A stretch of DNA of 64,000 nucleotides, taken from assembly GCA_013361525.1 (NCBI GenBank), contig JABFXY010000065.1, forward strand, positions 1 to 64,000, given 5' to 3'. Under the pieces are notes generated by a model. It was not told the origin of the DNA. It searched no databases and worked only from the letters and a program-made list of their open reading frames with translations. Both the position numbers and the translations under genes were made by a program. This DNA is from Polyangiaceae bacterium. Its GTDB lineage: Bacteria > Myxococcota_A > Polyangia > Polyangiales > Polyangiaceae. Position 1 is the first letter of the stretch. Each line of letters starts with the position of its first letter. This document shows, one piece after another, positions 17,158 through 29,509 of the stretch.

Positions 17158-18150
17158 TCAGTGCGGCCCGACCACACGAGGGTACGCAGGCCTCGAGGGC
17201 GCGGGCTTGCTTCCCCGCCCTTTCGTCGGCCCCGACGACTTCGCATGCTTCACGAGATCTTTGATTCGGGCACCAAGCAGGACGGCCCCAGGGTCCTGGA
17301 AGCGAACGTGGAAATGCGTCGCGTGCCCTTCTGCGTGGCGGATGACGGCCAGCTCGTTCTTTTCGTTCTGGAAGAGCGCCTCGACCTTGTCGCGGTCGTA
17401 AGGAAGGGTGTCGACGTATGCGACGAGGAGCTTTTGGATGCTCCGATCCATGAAGACGATCTCGACGTTGCCGCCTTCGACGAAGGCACGGAGGAGCGTC
17501 CACGTCCTTTCGACGTCGAGGTTCTCGGGCGTCGCGGGCACGAACCACGCGGACCCGGTCCGGTAGTAATACCCGATGTCCGCATCGAGCCCGGATTGAT
17601 GGCTCTTGTGCGGGCGCAGCGGCCCACCTTGCTGGCTGCTGATGTCCCCGACCGAGAGCTTCGACGTTCCGGCGTGACACCGCCGTACCTCGCGGACGGC
17701 GCGTTTGATGGAGGCGACGACGGCGGCCGTTCCAAACGGGCTGTCTCCGGCGCTCGCGATCCCTTCGCCCGAAACGATGGGCACGCCGTTGTAGAGCGCG
17801 CCGTTCGTCGGAGTGCCAATCGACGCGGATCCGAGTCGATTCGGGGCCTCTCGGAAGATGCGGGTGAGATCCTTGTCGGACGGGATTTCCGTGTTCGGCA
17901 ATTCCAACGCGGGCTCGGCTGGGCAGCGCGGGGGCGGTACCCACGGGTGCCGGGGCAGGCTCGGCTGGACGACGACGTCCGCGAGAACAGCACGAATCGG
18001 CGGCGCGAAGCTCAGCGGCGCCGCTCGCGGAGAGGATCGCGTCGCGAACACCGCGACGACCGCGATCGTCGCGAGTACGACCACGCTCCACACGGCGATG
18101 AGCGCCCGTCGCAATCGGCGTTCGGTGTCAATAATGCTGCATATCCTCAC
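17158..18150 (-). CDS. membrane-anchored M74-type penicillin-insensitive murein endopeptidase
   Basis: The 330-residue protein has one N-terminal membrane anchor (about 16-37) and a periplasmic peptidase domain. Residues 181-191 are HKSHQSGLDAD and residues 276-282 are HATHFHV; these supply the zinc ligands and catalytic residues of the MepA/M74 (LAS) metallopeptidases, which cut D-Ala-DAP cross-links in peptidoglycan. The tail after residue 300 is Pro/Lys/Arg-rich. Its start overlaps the 3' end of the chitinase gene by 23 bases, so the two are co-transcribed. A role in remodelling the cell's own wall or in predatory lysis is possible. Confidence 0.9.
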   Translation of the reverse strand: MRICSIIDTERRLRRALIAVWSVVVLATIAVVAVFATRSSPRAAPLSFAPPIRAVLADVVVQPSLPRHPWVPPPRCPAEPALELPNTEIPSDKDLTRIFREAPNRLGSASIGTPTNGALYNGVPIVSGEGIASAGDSPFGTAAVVASIKRAVREVRRCHAGTSKLSVGDISSQQGGPLRPHKSHQSGLDADIGYYYRTGSAWFVPATPENLDVERTWTLLRAFVEGGNVEIVFMDRSIQKLLVAYVDTLPYDRDKVEALFQNEKNELAVIRHAEGHATHFHVRFQDPGAVLLGARIKDLVKHAKSSGPTKGRGSKPAPSRPAYPRVVGPH

Positions 18151-19111
18151 AGCTCAAGTTCGACCCTGCGTCGACACCGAGCATTTCACAATATCGCATA
18201 TAGAAAGCGATACGATCCTCGACCTGTGGCGGCGTAGGCTGCGTGCATTCGATACCGCCATTGATGATGTTCACCGTCATCCCGAAACCCGGGACGCGCC
18301 CGGCCTCGACGTCGGCGGCCGATGGCTCCCAAACGCCGGTCATGACGTCGTGGCACGAGGGCTTCGGGGCTTGTGTCGTGTTCCAAAACCAAAGCGCGGT
18401 GAGGAAGGAGACGGTGCCGTCCTCGGCGACGAGGTCCGGCTCGGTGAGGAGCGGAAGCCCGAGTGCATCGCCGGCCTGCCCGTAGTTGTAGTTCCAGCTG
18501 AGCTGCATCGGGCCGCGACCGTGATAGGTCACGCCGGGCGAGCACGGATAGGTGACGTTCGTCGGGTCGCAGTAGCCCGTGCACGCGCCACCCTCGCAAC
18601 CAACCTCTTGTCGAAAACAGAGTCCCCATGACGTCGGTCCGCCCGGCGCGGTGGCCCAGCCGCCCGTCGTCTCGTGCGAGATGTTCGCCAAGAACGCCGC
18701 GAGCTCGCGCTTCCGATCGTCGAGCGAGCCGGTCGAGGCGAAGGCTGGAAATTCGCCGGCCGCTTCGATGAGCGCCTCGTAAGTGTAGAGGTCGCCCTGG
18801 CACGCGGGATCGGCGCGATAAGGAAACATCTCGTCGTACAGGGACGCGGACAACAGATCGCCGAGCGACGTCCCCGGATCGACGCCGCCACCGGCGCCCC
18901 CGCTCGACAGCTGACCGCCCCCACCCTCTGGATCTCCCCCACCGTTGGCCGGCCCCGCGGCGCTGCCCCCACCACCTCCGTCGGCCGTTCCCCCCATCGA
19001 GGAGGTCGTGCCACCGCCACCGCTATCGTCGGCATTGCCGCTGTCACCGCACGCCGACAGTGCAGCCACAACCGCGATTAGGCCCGCAATCCTCTCGGCG
19101 GAGAGCACCAT
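18128..19111 (-). CDS. GH19 chitinase-like lipoprotein
   Basis: The 327-residue protein has a signal peptide ending in ALSAC (Cys21), then about 55 residues of Gly/Ser/Asp linker. The GH19 domain spans about 84-327. The catalytic Glu region is AAFLANISHETTGGW (Glu147), and the substrate-cleft signature is YHGRGPMQLSWNYNYG. Six or more Cys residues fit the disulfides of the fold. GH19 enzymes cut chitin or, in some bacterial members, peptidoglycan-like polymers. The partner gene encodes a murein endopeptidase, so a wall-lytic cassette acting outside the cell is a reasonable inference. A longer frame to 19177 adds residues ahead of the signal peptide and was not used. Confidence 0.92.
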   Translation of the reverse strand: MVLSAERIAGLIAVVAALSACGDSGNADDSGGGGTTSSMGGTADGGGGGSAAGPANGGGDPEGGGGQLSSGGAGGGVDPGTSLGDLLSASLYDEMFPYRADPACQGDLYTYEALIEAAGEFPAFASTGSLDDRKRELAAFLANISHETTGGWATAPGGPTSWGLCFRQEVGCEGGACTGYCDPTNVTYPCSPGVTYHGRGPMQLSWNYNYGQAGDALGLPLLTEPDLVAEDGTVSFLTALWFWNTTQAPKPSCHDVMTGVWEPSAADVEAGRVPGFGMTVNIINGGIECTQPTPPQVEDRIAFYMRYCEMLGVDAGSNLSCEDMQHY

Positions 19112-19166
19112 CTCTCTTTTAGACCGCCGCTCGCAATGGGTGTCAAGGCGACGCTCGGGCACCTCG

Positions 19167-20150
19167 TCAAGGCACATACATGAGACGCACCTCGAGACCC
19201 GGGTGATCCGTCGTCCCGTCCATATCGATCACGACCGCTTCGATGAACTCGAAATGGTCCGACACCATGACATGCTGAACCGAGCCGTCACCTTTGCGGA
19301 AGAAGCCCGGGGGCACACAGTCCTGCGCGTTCGGTGAGCCGTTGTAGGAGAGGTTCCAATCGCCGCCGGTCGCGACCGGATCGGTGGCAGCCGCGGTCGC
19401 GACGCGACCATTGGCGAAGTCCTGACACTGCGCGAGCGCCGTGGCGCCATTGGTGGAGAGGTGCGTGGTGCACCCGACAAAACCGTCGTAGCCCATGCAA
19501 AGCCAGACGCGACGTTCGGTCGTGCTGTTTTGTTGCGAATAGACGCCCGTGACCGGCGCCTTCCATTCGGGCGGTGCCCAGGAGAGCAAGCCGTTTCCGT
19601 AATCGTCACCATTGACACATTTCACGGGCGTACCGTCGGCTTTGAGCGCGGGGGTAAATCGGTAATCGAGGGCGCCCGTCGCCGACGCGAGGGCGGGGAG
19701 GTCGTCTCCACACGCTTCATTGACCGTGACCAGCGTCGGCGCGACGTCGTCGATCACCTCGACGGCCTTGTTCATGACGTCGTCGCCGGTGAAACAATTC
19801 GTATTGACCCCGCTGTGGCAGAGATTGAGCTGAAGAATGCGGAATTCGGTCTCGACGGCGCCGCCGGCGCCACCATCACCGCCGACTCCACCATCGCCGC
19901 CGGCTCCACCGCTTCCGCCGTCGGCGGTCGCGGCGCCCTCCCCGACCGATCCACCCTCACCTCCCGAACCGCCATTGCTCGGCATACCGCCACCGGAGGT
20001 GCTCGTGCTGGAGCCGCCTCCTCCGCCGGCGGGGGCGCCGCCGGCCGGGTCGTCGGAATCGCTGTCGCCGCACGCCGCGATGGCGAGAAGGGCTATCGCG
20101 ACGATCATCTCGGCCGCGTTCTCTTTCCGCGTTTGGCGAGGTGCTCTCAT
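19167..20150 (-). CDS. endonuclease/exonuclease/phosphatase-fold lipoprotein
   Basis: The 327-residue protein has a lipobox (LAIAAC, Cys27) and a Gly/Ser/Ala linker to about residue 105. A divergent EEP-superfamily domain follows: RILQLNLCHSG (first strand with Asn), LVTVNEACGDD (catalytic Glu), GLLSW, GCTTHLS, GGDWNLSY (the D-x-N motif) and a terminal DHPGLEVRL (the His). These are the positions of metal-dependent nucleases and phosphodiesterases such as DNase I. The active-site set appears complete. Extracellular DNA degradation is one option; an inositol-phosphatase or sphingomyelinase-like activity cannot be excluded. It is 55 bases upstream of the chitinase on the same strand. Confidence 0.82.
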   Translation of the reverse strand: MRAPRQTRKENAAEMIVAIALLAIAACGDSDSDDPAGGAPAGGGGGSSTSTSGGGMPSNGGSGGEGGSVGEGAATADGGSGGAGGDGGVGGDGGAGGAVETEFRILQLNLCHSGVNTNCFTGDDVMNKAVEVIDDVAPTLVTVNEACGDDLPALASATGALDYRFTPALKADGTPVKCVNGDDYGNGLLSWAPPEWKAPVTGVYSQQNSTTERRVWLCMGYDGFVGCTTHLSTNGATALAQCQDFANGRVATAAATDPVATGGDWNLSYNGSPNAQDCVPPGFFRKGDGSVQHVMVSDHFEFIEAVVIDMDGTTDHPGLEVRLMYVP

Positions 20151-20183
20151 CCGAGCATGATATGCGCGACCGCGGTCTTCACG

Positions 20184-21533
20184 TCACGCTCGAAGCGCGG
20201 CGATTCGCTCTCGCAGCTGCCCACCCGCAATCTCGAGCGCGCCGCGCGCCGCGGCTCCCAGCCAAGATCGGCCCGTTGCCTGTTCGATGATTCGTCTCGC
20301 CAGGGTCGGGTCCGTAAGCGCAGGAACCAGCGCAACCGGCTCGGCGAATCCATTGGCGATGAAATCCGCAATACGCTGTCTTCCGTCCAGCCGAACGCCG
20401 TCACTTCCAAATTGCGCCAGCAAAAGAAGCCTGCCGGCGGACGTCATAGGCTCGAGGAATAGATTCGTTAGCTCGTACGCGTGGCGGCCATCAGCCTCCC
20501 AAAAGCGATTGAAGGTGTCGCACATCCAGGCGGCGTCGAATGGGCGGTCTCCGCGATCGACGACGGCCTTCACGATGTGGCGCGCCATCCTCGTGCCGTT
20601 GTTTGCGCCTTGAGCCGCGAGTGGATCGAAGTGCACCGCCGTATCGCCGACGCAGGTGACGACCCGTCCCGACGCGAGCGTCGCAACGGGTGCTCGGACC
20701 GTGGGCGTGACGCTGCCGACGAGCCACCCGAGCGGGTCGGCGAGCTTCATCGATCGCGCCCACGGTGCGTCCCAGGGCGCTGATTCGGCAATCACACGGC
20801 GCGCACAGGCGAGCGCGTCCTCGCCGGACCTGGCGCCGCCGAAGATGTCCATCGGTCCGCCGACACAGGCCTCGAAGATGAGACTCCAAGAGGGGCCGGC
20901 ATCGCGGTGGAAATAGGGAATCCAGACGGCCTCGCCGACCCCCTCCAGCTTATTGGTCTTCACGCCGGTGAACGGCATGCCGTCGATCGTCGGAGCCGGC
21001 CCCGTCACGATCACCATTGCGACCGTGCGCATCGGCTTGGAGTAGGCGCTTCGTCGCGGGTCACGCGGGAAAAGAGACGCGAGCTCGGCCTTTCCGGCAG
21101 CGACGATCGTCAGATCGTGCTCGGCAGCAATGGCATCGAGGCGCGCGACCGTGACGTGCTCGATGAACACGCGGCCGCCGCGCGCCTCGAGCTCGTTCAG
21201 CCAAGCATGGCTCTGCAGCCGAACGTCTATCGCGAGGGCGGGACGCTCGTGCCGGCCCATCAGAGACGCGAGGCGAACACCTGGTGTGGGGCAATAGCCC
21301 ATCGTCGCGCCGACGATCCCTGGAGCGTCGCTGTGCCAGCCGTCGAGGCCGAGCTCGCGCTCGTATGCGAGCGCCGCTTCGAACCGACAAGCGCTTCCGG
21401 TGGGTCGACTCCGCGACAGCCACGTCTCTGCGGTTCGGTCCGAGTACAGCGATACGTCGAAGCCCGCACGTCGCAGGCCGTGCGCGGTCAGCAGCCCGGC
21501 GATCCCGGCCCCGACGACGGCGATCTTACGCAT
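20184..21533 (-). CDS. styrene/indole monooxygenase-like FAD protein
   Basis: The 449-residue protein opens with the Rossmann FAD motif VVGAGIAGLLTAHGLRRAG. The body resembles the StyA group of flavin-dependent group E monooxygenases: SRPTGSACRFEAALAYEREL, VIVTGPAP with GMPFTGVKTN, CVGDTAVHFDPLAAQGANNG near residue 320. StyA enzymes receive reduced FAD from a separate reductase (StyB); no such gene is nearby, so the reductase may be elsewhere or the substrate different. Family members epoxidise styrene or oxidise indole. The exact substrate here is unknown. Confidence 0.85.
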   Translation of the reverse strand: MRKIAVVGAGIAGLLTAHGLRRAGFDVSLYSDRTAETWLSRSRPTGSACRFEAALAYERELGLDGWHSDAPGIVGATMGYCPTPGVRLASLMGRHERPALAIDVRLQSHAWLNELEARGGRVFIEHVTVARLDAIAAEHDLTIVAAGKAELASLFPRDPRRSAYSKPMRTVAMVIVTGPAPTIDGMPFTGVKTNKLEGVGEAVWIPYFHRDAGPSWSLIFEACVGGPMDIFGGARSGEDALACARRVIAESAPWDAPWARSMKLADPLGWLVGSVTPTVRAPVATLASGRVVTCVGDTAVHFDPLAAQGANNGTRMARHIVKAVVDRGDRPFDAAWMCDTFNRFWEADGRHAYELTNLFLEPMTSAGRLLLLAQFGSDGVRLDGRQRIADFIANGFAEPVALVPALTDPTLARRIIEQATGRSWLGAAARGALEIAGGQLRERIAALRA

Positions 21534-21605
21534 GCGCGCATCGTCGCACCGAAATCAGCAAAAGGGATCATGCTCGTCGTGGTGAGGCGGGATGCGCCAC
21601 CACCC

Positions 21606-22112
21606 TCAATCCAACATGCAATAGTCGTTGCTTACGGTCTTACAGAATTTCTTCGCGAAGTCGGTCCACTTGCATTCGCGGCCTTCGCCCATGGAGAGTG
21701 TGGTGATTTTGTGGCTCCGCACGAGGCTGCCGTCGATGGTCGTCTCGGTCAGGACGTGCGCGCTGAACTGCACGATCTCTTTGCCGCTGCTCCTGTCCTT
21801 GCCGTAGACGTAGTCGACGGAGTCGTCTTTCTGCTCGCAATCGAGCAACAGCTCGTAGCCCTCTTTCTCGAATTGCGCTTTGTACGCATCGCCGAGCTTC
21901 CCGGGCTTGGTCTTCTTTGCGTCATACCAGAGGATGAGCTTCGCCGCGTCGAACTGGCTGCCGTCGGTCGGGATGACCTTCGTCAGGGCGCCGCGCTCGG
22001 CCTCGGGAACGATGTCTTCGTACTCCTTCGGAATCTTCGGTGCGCAGGCAGCGACGGAGACGAGGGAAAGCGCGAGGGCGATCGGGAGCGCGGGTATCGA
22101 CGGGGTCTTCAC
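21606..22112 (-). CDS. lipoprotein of unknown function
   Basis: Starting at the GTG at 22112, the 168-residue protein has a short signal peptide ending in the lipobox SVAAC. A TTG at 22142 would add 10 residues. The mature domain of about 145 residues is mixed alpha/beta with four Cys (LLDCEQKDD, GRECKWTD, FCKTVSNDYC) likely to be disulfide-bonded. I see no known family. It is the first gene of the minus-strand run and is divergent from the CoaB-aldolase fusion gene. Confidence 0.75.
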   Translation of the reverse strand: MKTPSIPALPIALALSLVSVAACAPKIPKEYEDIVPEAERGALTKVIPTDGSQFDAAKLILWYDAKKTKPGKLGDAYKAQFEKEGYELLLDCEQKDDSVDYVYGKDRSSGKEIVQFSAHVLTETTIDGSLVRSHKITTLSMGEGRECKWTDFAKKFCKTVSNDYCMLD

Positions 22113-22261
22113 GGCGGCGAGTGTACGGGGGTTCGGGGGCAAATCTCCCGCGAGAACGACGCCGTTTACCGGGTGACCGGCGCCGCTTGCCCCGCGAACG
22201 GGCGGCCCTAGAGCCTTCGTAGGCGCGACTCCCTTCGAGCGCGCACCACAAGGAGGCGGGC

Positions 22262-23512
22262 ATGCCCGTGCACCACGTCATCGGCGGCGGCACTGTGTTC
22301 CACGTGCGTCCTCATCTCGCGCTGAGCGCACCCGCGTACGGCGGCCTCGCGCGACAGATTCACGCACACCTCTCGGCGGCGGGAGAGCGCGCCGAGCTGC
22401 ACCTGACGAAGATGGCGGATCCGGCGAGCGCGCTCGAGACGAACGAAGACGTCGCCGCGTTGCTCGATCGCATCGTCGCGGACCCCACCGCGAAGATTGT
22501 GTTTCTCACGGCGGCGTTGGTGGACTTTGCGGGCTCCGTGGATGCAACTGCGGGCAAACACGCCGCGCGGCTCCGCTCCGATGAGGGCGCGCGAAGCATG
22601 CACCTCGTCCCTACGCCGAAGCTCATCGGGCGCGTTCGTCGCGAGCGAAAGGACTTGTTTCTCGTCGCATGCAAAGCGACGGCGGGTGCGACAGCCGACG
22701 AGCAATACCTCGCGGCCCTCGCGTTGTTGAAGTCCGCGTCGGCCAACCTGGTGCTCGCCAATGACGTGCACACGCGTCGCTCGATGGTGGTGACACCGGA
22801 GCAAGCTCGCTATGACGAGGGTGAGGACCGAGCCGTGGTCGTCCGTGGCCTCGTCGACATGGCCGTGACGCGAAGCCGCGGCCGTTTCACACGCTCGACG
22901 ATTCGCCCCGGGGAGCCCGTCCCCTGGTCGTCACCGCTCGTCCCCCGTTCCCTTCGCGCCGTCGTCGACCATTGCATTGCTCGCGGCGCCTACAAACCGT
23001 TCATGAACGCGACGGTCGGCCATTTCGCGGCGCGGCTCGCCGACGGGCGCATCCTCACCTCGCGCAGAAAGACGAACTTCAATCGATTGCGTGAAGTCGG
23101 TCTCGTCCTGGTCGAATCGACCGGCGACGACAGCGTCATCGCTTACGGCAGCCGGCCGAGCGTCGGCGGCCAAAGCCAGCGGATCATCTTCGCGGACCAT
23201 CCCGACGTCGATTGCATCGTCCACTTCCATTGCCCACTTCGTCCGGGCGCGGAGCTCTCGATTCGGTCGCAACGGGAACATGAATGCGGCAGCCATGGCT
23301 GCGGTCGAAACACCAGCCAAGGGCTCGTTCGGCGGGGCGGGCTCAAGGCCGTGATGCTCGACAAACACGGTCCCAATATCGTGTTTCCGCAATCCATCGA
23401 TCCTCGCGAGGTCATCGCGTTCATCGAAGCGACCTTCGACCTCGAGGGGCGCACGGACGGCGTCGATCCGGCCGCAGCGGAACGCTTCAATCAAATGGCG
23501 GGTCGAGCATGA
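22262..23512 (+). CDS. fusion of CoaB-like flavoprotein-type domain and class II aldolase/adducin domain
   Basis: The 416-residue protein starts after a clear AAGGAGG. Residues 1 to about 215 resemble the CoaB half of phosphopantothenoylcysteine synthetase (DFP family C-terminal): FLTAALVDFAG, HLVPTPKLIGRVRRERKDLF, VACKATAGAT and SANLVLANDVHTRRSMVVTP. Residues about 235-400 form a class II aldolase/adducin domain: NATVGHFAARLADGRILTSR, GLVLVESTGDD, and DVDCIVHFHCPLRPGAE, whose HFH pair matches zinc ligands. The two domains act on unrelated substrates in known enzymes, so the fusion implies a dedicated pathway I cannot name. Its stop overlaps the next start by four bases. Confidence 0.75.
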   Translation: MPVHHVIGGGTVFHVRPHLALSAPAYGGLARQIHAHLSAAGERAELHLTKMADPASALETNEDVAALLDRIVADPTAKIVFLTAALVDFAGSVDATAGKHAARLRSDEGARSMHLVPTPKLIGRVRRERKDLFLVACKATAGATADEQYLAALALLKSASANLVLANDVHTRRSMVVTPEQARYDEGEDRAVVVRGLVDMAVTRSRGRFTRSTIRPGEPVPWSSPLVPRSLRAVVDHCIARGAYKPFMNATVGHFAARLADGRILTSRRKTNFNRLREVGLVLVESTGDDSVIAYGSRPSVGGQSQRIIFADHPDVDCIVHFHCPLRPGAELSIRSQREHECGSHGCGRNTSQGLVRRGGLKAVMLDKHGPNIVFPQSIDPREVIAFIEATFDLEGRTDGVDPAAAERFNQMAGRA

Positions 23513-23841
23513 GCTGTATCGTCCGCATCGGGGAGCGCCTCGTTCCAGCGGACCGCATCGTCGCGGTCGATTGCAGCAAGCTCGAGACCGAGGGACGGGT
23601 CGCCGTGCATATCGAGAACGACCCAGCCGCTACGACCCTGTGGGGCGGCGAGGCGGTCGATCTCGTGATGCGACTCGCGCCGGCCTACTTCGAGGGAAGG
23701 CGCTTTCACTGGGTGCGGTCGAGCTGGGCGTTTCACAACATCGTCGCGCACCCGCTGCTGCAATGGTTGGCGTGGGCGGGGCTGACGAAGCTAGGCCTTG
23801 CGATTCACGACGCGACGATTCCCCACCCGCGTATTCGGTGA
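23509..23841 (+). CDS. small coupled protein of unknown function
   Basis: The 110-residue protein begins in the four-base ATGA overlap with the preceding fusion gene, so translation of the two is coupled. The N-terminal half is beta-rich (CIVRIGERLVPADRIVAVDC). The C-terminal half carries the segment WAFHNIVAHPLLQWLAW, followed by GLAIHDATIPHP. A similar HN-x-IAHPL motif appears in small phage and bacterial proteins that I know only as hypothetical. It is soluble, with no signal peptide. Its conserved His residues could bind metal. The coupling suggests it works with the CoaB-aldolase fusion. Confidence 0.7.
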   Translation: MSCIVRIGERLVPADRIVAVDCSKLETEGRVAVHIENDPAATTLWGGEAVDLVMRLAPAYFEGRRFHWVRSSWAFHNIVAHPLLQWLAWAGLTKLGLAIHDATIPHPRIR

Positions 23842-23913
23842 CGTCGCGTCGGCTGACCCCCTCCCTGATATCCTTTGAAGCCGACGTCGTCGTTGTCGGA
23901 TTGCTGCCCTGAG

Positions 23914-23937
23914 GAGACCGGGATATTCAGGGGTCTC
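23914..23937 (+). promoter_or_regulatory. hairpin over the ribosome-binding region of the sigma-54 activator
   Basis: GAGACC (23914-23919) pairs exactly with GGTCTC (23932-23937) two bases before the assigned ATG at 23940. The left arm overlaps the only purine-rich ribosome site, GAGGAGA (23911-23917). If the start is correct, this could limit translation; if the true start is elsewhere it has no such meaning. Confidence 0.3.
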
Positions 23938-23939
23938 GC

Positions 23940-27788
<3,849 letters not shown>

Positions 27789-27790
27789 TC

Positions 27791-28186
27791 ATGTCCGTCG
27801 TTTCCACTTCCAAGCTCGCCCGCGTCAGGCGCGGTGCCCTTTGGGCGGCCCTACTCGGCATTGGCATGGTTTTGGGCGGTTGCGTCGAGAACGAGCCCGA
27901 TGTCGATGACGAAGCCGACACCGAACAGGTCGGTGGGGCCGACGACGCGCTCGTCAGTGACGACGTCGACGACGAAGGCTCGATCGAGCTCGATGACGCC
28001 GACGCGCACGGCGACATCGGCAACGCCGACCTCGAAGAGCCGATCCAGCAACTTGAGAGCTCCGAGCTCAGAGAGTCCGACCCGGCGGAGGGCATCGGGG
28101 CACCGCGTGAAAGCCACGACCCGAGCCCGCAGCCGTGGCAACCGGTGGACGACGATCAGGAGAACAAGGCGTCCCACCTGTTCTGA
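27791..28186 (+). CDS. acidic lipoprotein coupled to the sigma-54 activator
   Basis: The 131-residue product has a signal peptide ending in VLGGC and a mature part dominated by Asp and Glu (VDDEADTEQVGG, DDVDDEGSIELDDADAHGD), with few hydrophobic residues; it is probably disordered. GGAGGAG lies just before the ATG at 27791, within the last codons of the activator, and a terminator follows the stop. The tight linkage suggests a link to the activator, perhaps as an envelope component or signal. No family is recognised. Confidence 0.75.
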   Translation: MSVVSTSKLARVRRGALWAALLGIGMVLGGCVENEPDVDDEADTEQVGGADDALVSDDVDDEGSIELDDADAHGDIGNADLEEPIQQLESSELRESDPAEGIGAPRESHDPSPQPWQPVDDDQENKASHLF

Positions 28187-28237
28187 ATGGGGTTCGGTGA
28201 CCCGCCGGGCCCGCTCCTCCCCGAGCTCGGTTTCCAG

Positions 28238-28267
28238 CCGCCGGCATGGTGCCGGCGGTTTCGTTTT
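28238..28267 (+). terminator. intrinsic terminator
   Basis: A perfect 9-bp stem (CCGCCGGCA and TGCCGGCGG) with loop TGG is followed by TTTCGTTTT. It lies 50 bases after the acidic lipoprotein stop and ends the activator operon. It precedes the convergent protease gene. Confidence 0.85.
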
Positions 28268-28302
28268 GTCGTCGCCGCCCAAGACCGCGGTTCGGCTCAT
28301 GG

Positions 28303-29412
28303 TCAGCGCCGGTTCACGCGACGAGACCACCAGCCTATCAGCAATACCATCATGAGAGTGAGCGGCGACTGTGCCGGATCTCGACCAGTGCTCGACTTGC
28401 AGCTGCAACCATCATCGGTATCGGGGGACGAATCACCGCCGCCGCTGTCTCGCCCGCCGCCTTCGACGTCACCGCCGCTTCCTCCAGGGCCTTCCGCGGG
28501 AGCTCCGCCTCCGCCCGCCCCGCCGTCGCTCGCCGTGGATCCGCCGGCGCCGCCCTCACCCGTCGATCCAGCCGCCCATTCGGGAAGCGGATAATCGCCC
28601 AGCTCGGCGGCATGTTGGGCAGTGGTTCGGAGCCACTCGGAGAATGCCGGCACGCTCGTGTAGGTCGGGTCCTCGCAGCCGACGGCACCGCGTGACGCGA
28701 CGCCGACGACGGTTTCGTCTGCGGCAATGGCAGGTCCTCCGCTATCGCCTTCGCAAACGCCGGCCTCCCCGCGCCATTCCGTCGCTGCAATCTGCAACGA
28801 AGACCGACAATCGCTCCCCACACACTCGATGCTCAATCCGGTCCGCTCCCGGCGCTCCAGGGGTTCGGGCTGCGCCGAATCCGTCAGCCCATAACCGACC
28901 GCGGTGTAAACATCCCCGGCGACAGGGGGCGCATCGAGACGCGGCTCGATCGTCGGAGCGTCGAGGTTCGTCGCCAGGATGATCGCCGCCATGTCGAAGC
29001 CGCAAACCGTATTGCCGCCGGGGACGACGACGACCTCGGACGCGTCGACAAAGGTCCCCGTGTCGAGGGAGACATTCGGTGTGACGTGGATATTCGCCGC
29101 CGGGACCGGGCCCCCAAAACTCGAGTCGCAGAAGCTCTCGGCGATGTCGATCGGCGCGACACAATGCTGCGCCGTCAGCACGAGGTTCGGCGATAGAAGC
29201 GAACCGGTGCACGTTGCGAACCCTTGCGGGAATTGGATCGCGATTCCGACGACGTAGCCTCGGCTCGACGGCTCACCGCCTTTGATCGGTTGTTCGACCC
29301 TCCCCGGCTCGACATCGCCCTCCGGGGGCTCGGTGCACTGCAGCGCGAGGAAGCCGAGACACAGAACGCCGGAAAGACAGGGGCGCGGTCGAAACGACGG
29401 CATCCCGTTCAT
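28303..29412 (-). CDS. secreted trypsin-like (S1) serine protease with MYXO-CTERM tail
   Basis: The 369-residue protein has a signal peptide with a lipobox-like end (FLALQC, Cys26) and a peptidase S1 domain from about residue 43. The triad is readable: His83 in LTAQHCV, Asp140 in CGFDMAA and Ser224 in CEGDSGGP. Six paired Cys fit the fold. The N-terminal segment before IKGGEP may be a propeptide. After the domain come a Gly/Ser linker and the MYXO-CTERM signature (CSCKSS, hydrophobic helix, SRRVNRR). It should be held at the cell surface and act on proteins outside the cell, for example prey proteins. It is divergent from a sigma-factor gene with a 97-base gap. Confidence 0.93.
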   Translation of the reverse strand: MNGMPSFRPRPCLSGVLCLGFLALQCTEPPEGDVEPGRVEQPIKGGEPSSRGYVVGIAIQFPQGFATCTGSLLSPNLVLTAQHCVAPIDIAESFCDSSFGGPVPAANIHVTPNVSLDTGTFVDASEVVVVPGGNTVCGFDMAAIILATNLDAPTIEPRLDAPPVAGDVYTAVGYGLTDSAQPEPLERRERTGLSIECVGSDCRSSLQIAATEWRGEAGVCEGDSGGPAIAADETVVGVASRGAVGCEDPTYTSVPAFSEWLRTTAQHAAELGDYPLPEWAAGSTGEGGAGGSTASDGGAGGGGAPAEGPGGSGGDVEGGGRDSGGGDSSPDTDDGCSCKSSTGRDPAQSPLTLMMVLLIGWWSRRVNRR

Positions 29413-29509
29413 CGGAACCGGAAACCGACGCGGAAGAAATCCTCACCGGGTTGGTTTTCAGCTGACCGGATCGACGGCCCTTCGGCGTCCATACCGCCGA
29501 GCCGAAACG

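Noticed and set aside
20907..22211. 434-residue plus-strand frame over the flavoprotein and lipoprotein genes
   Set aside because: No protein-like motif; the minus strand shows a Rossmann FAD motif and a lipobox.
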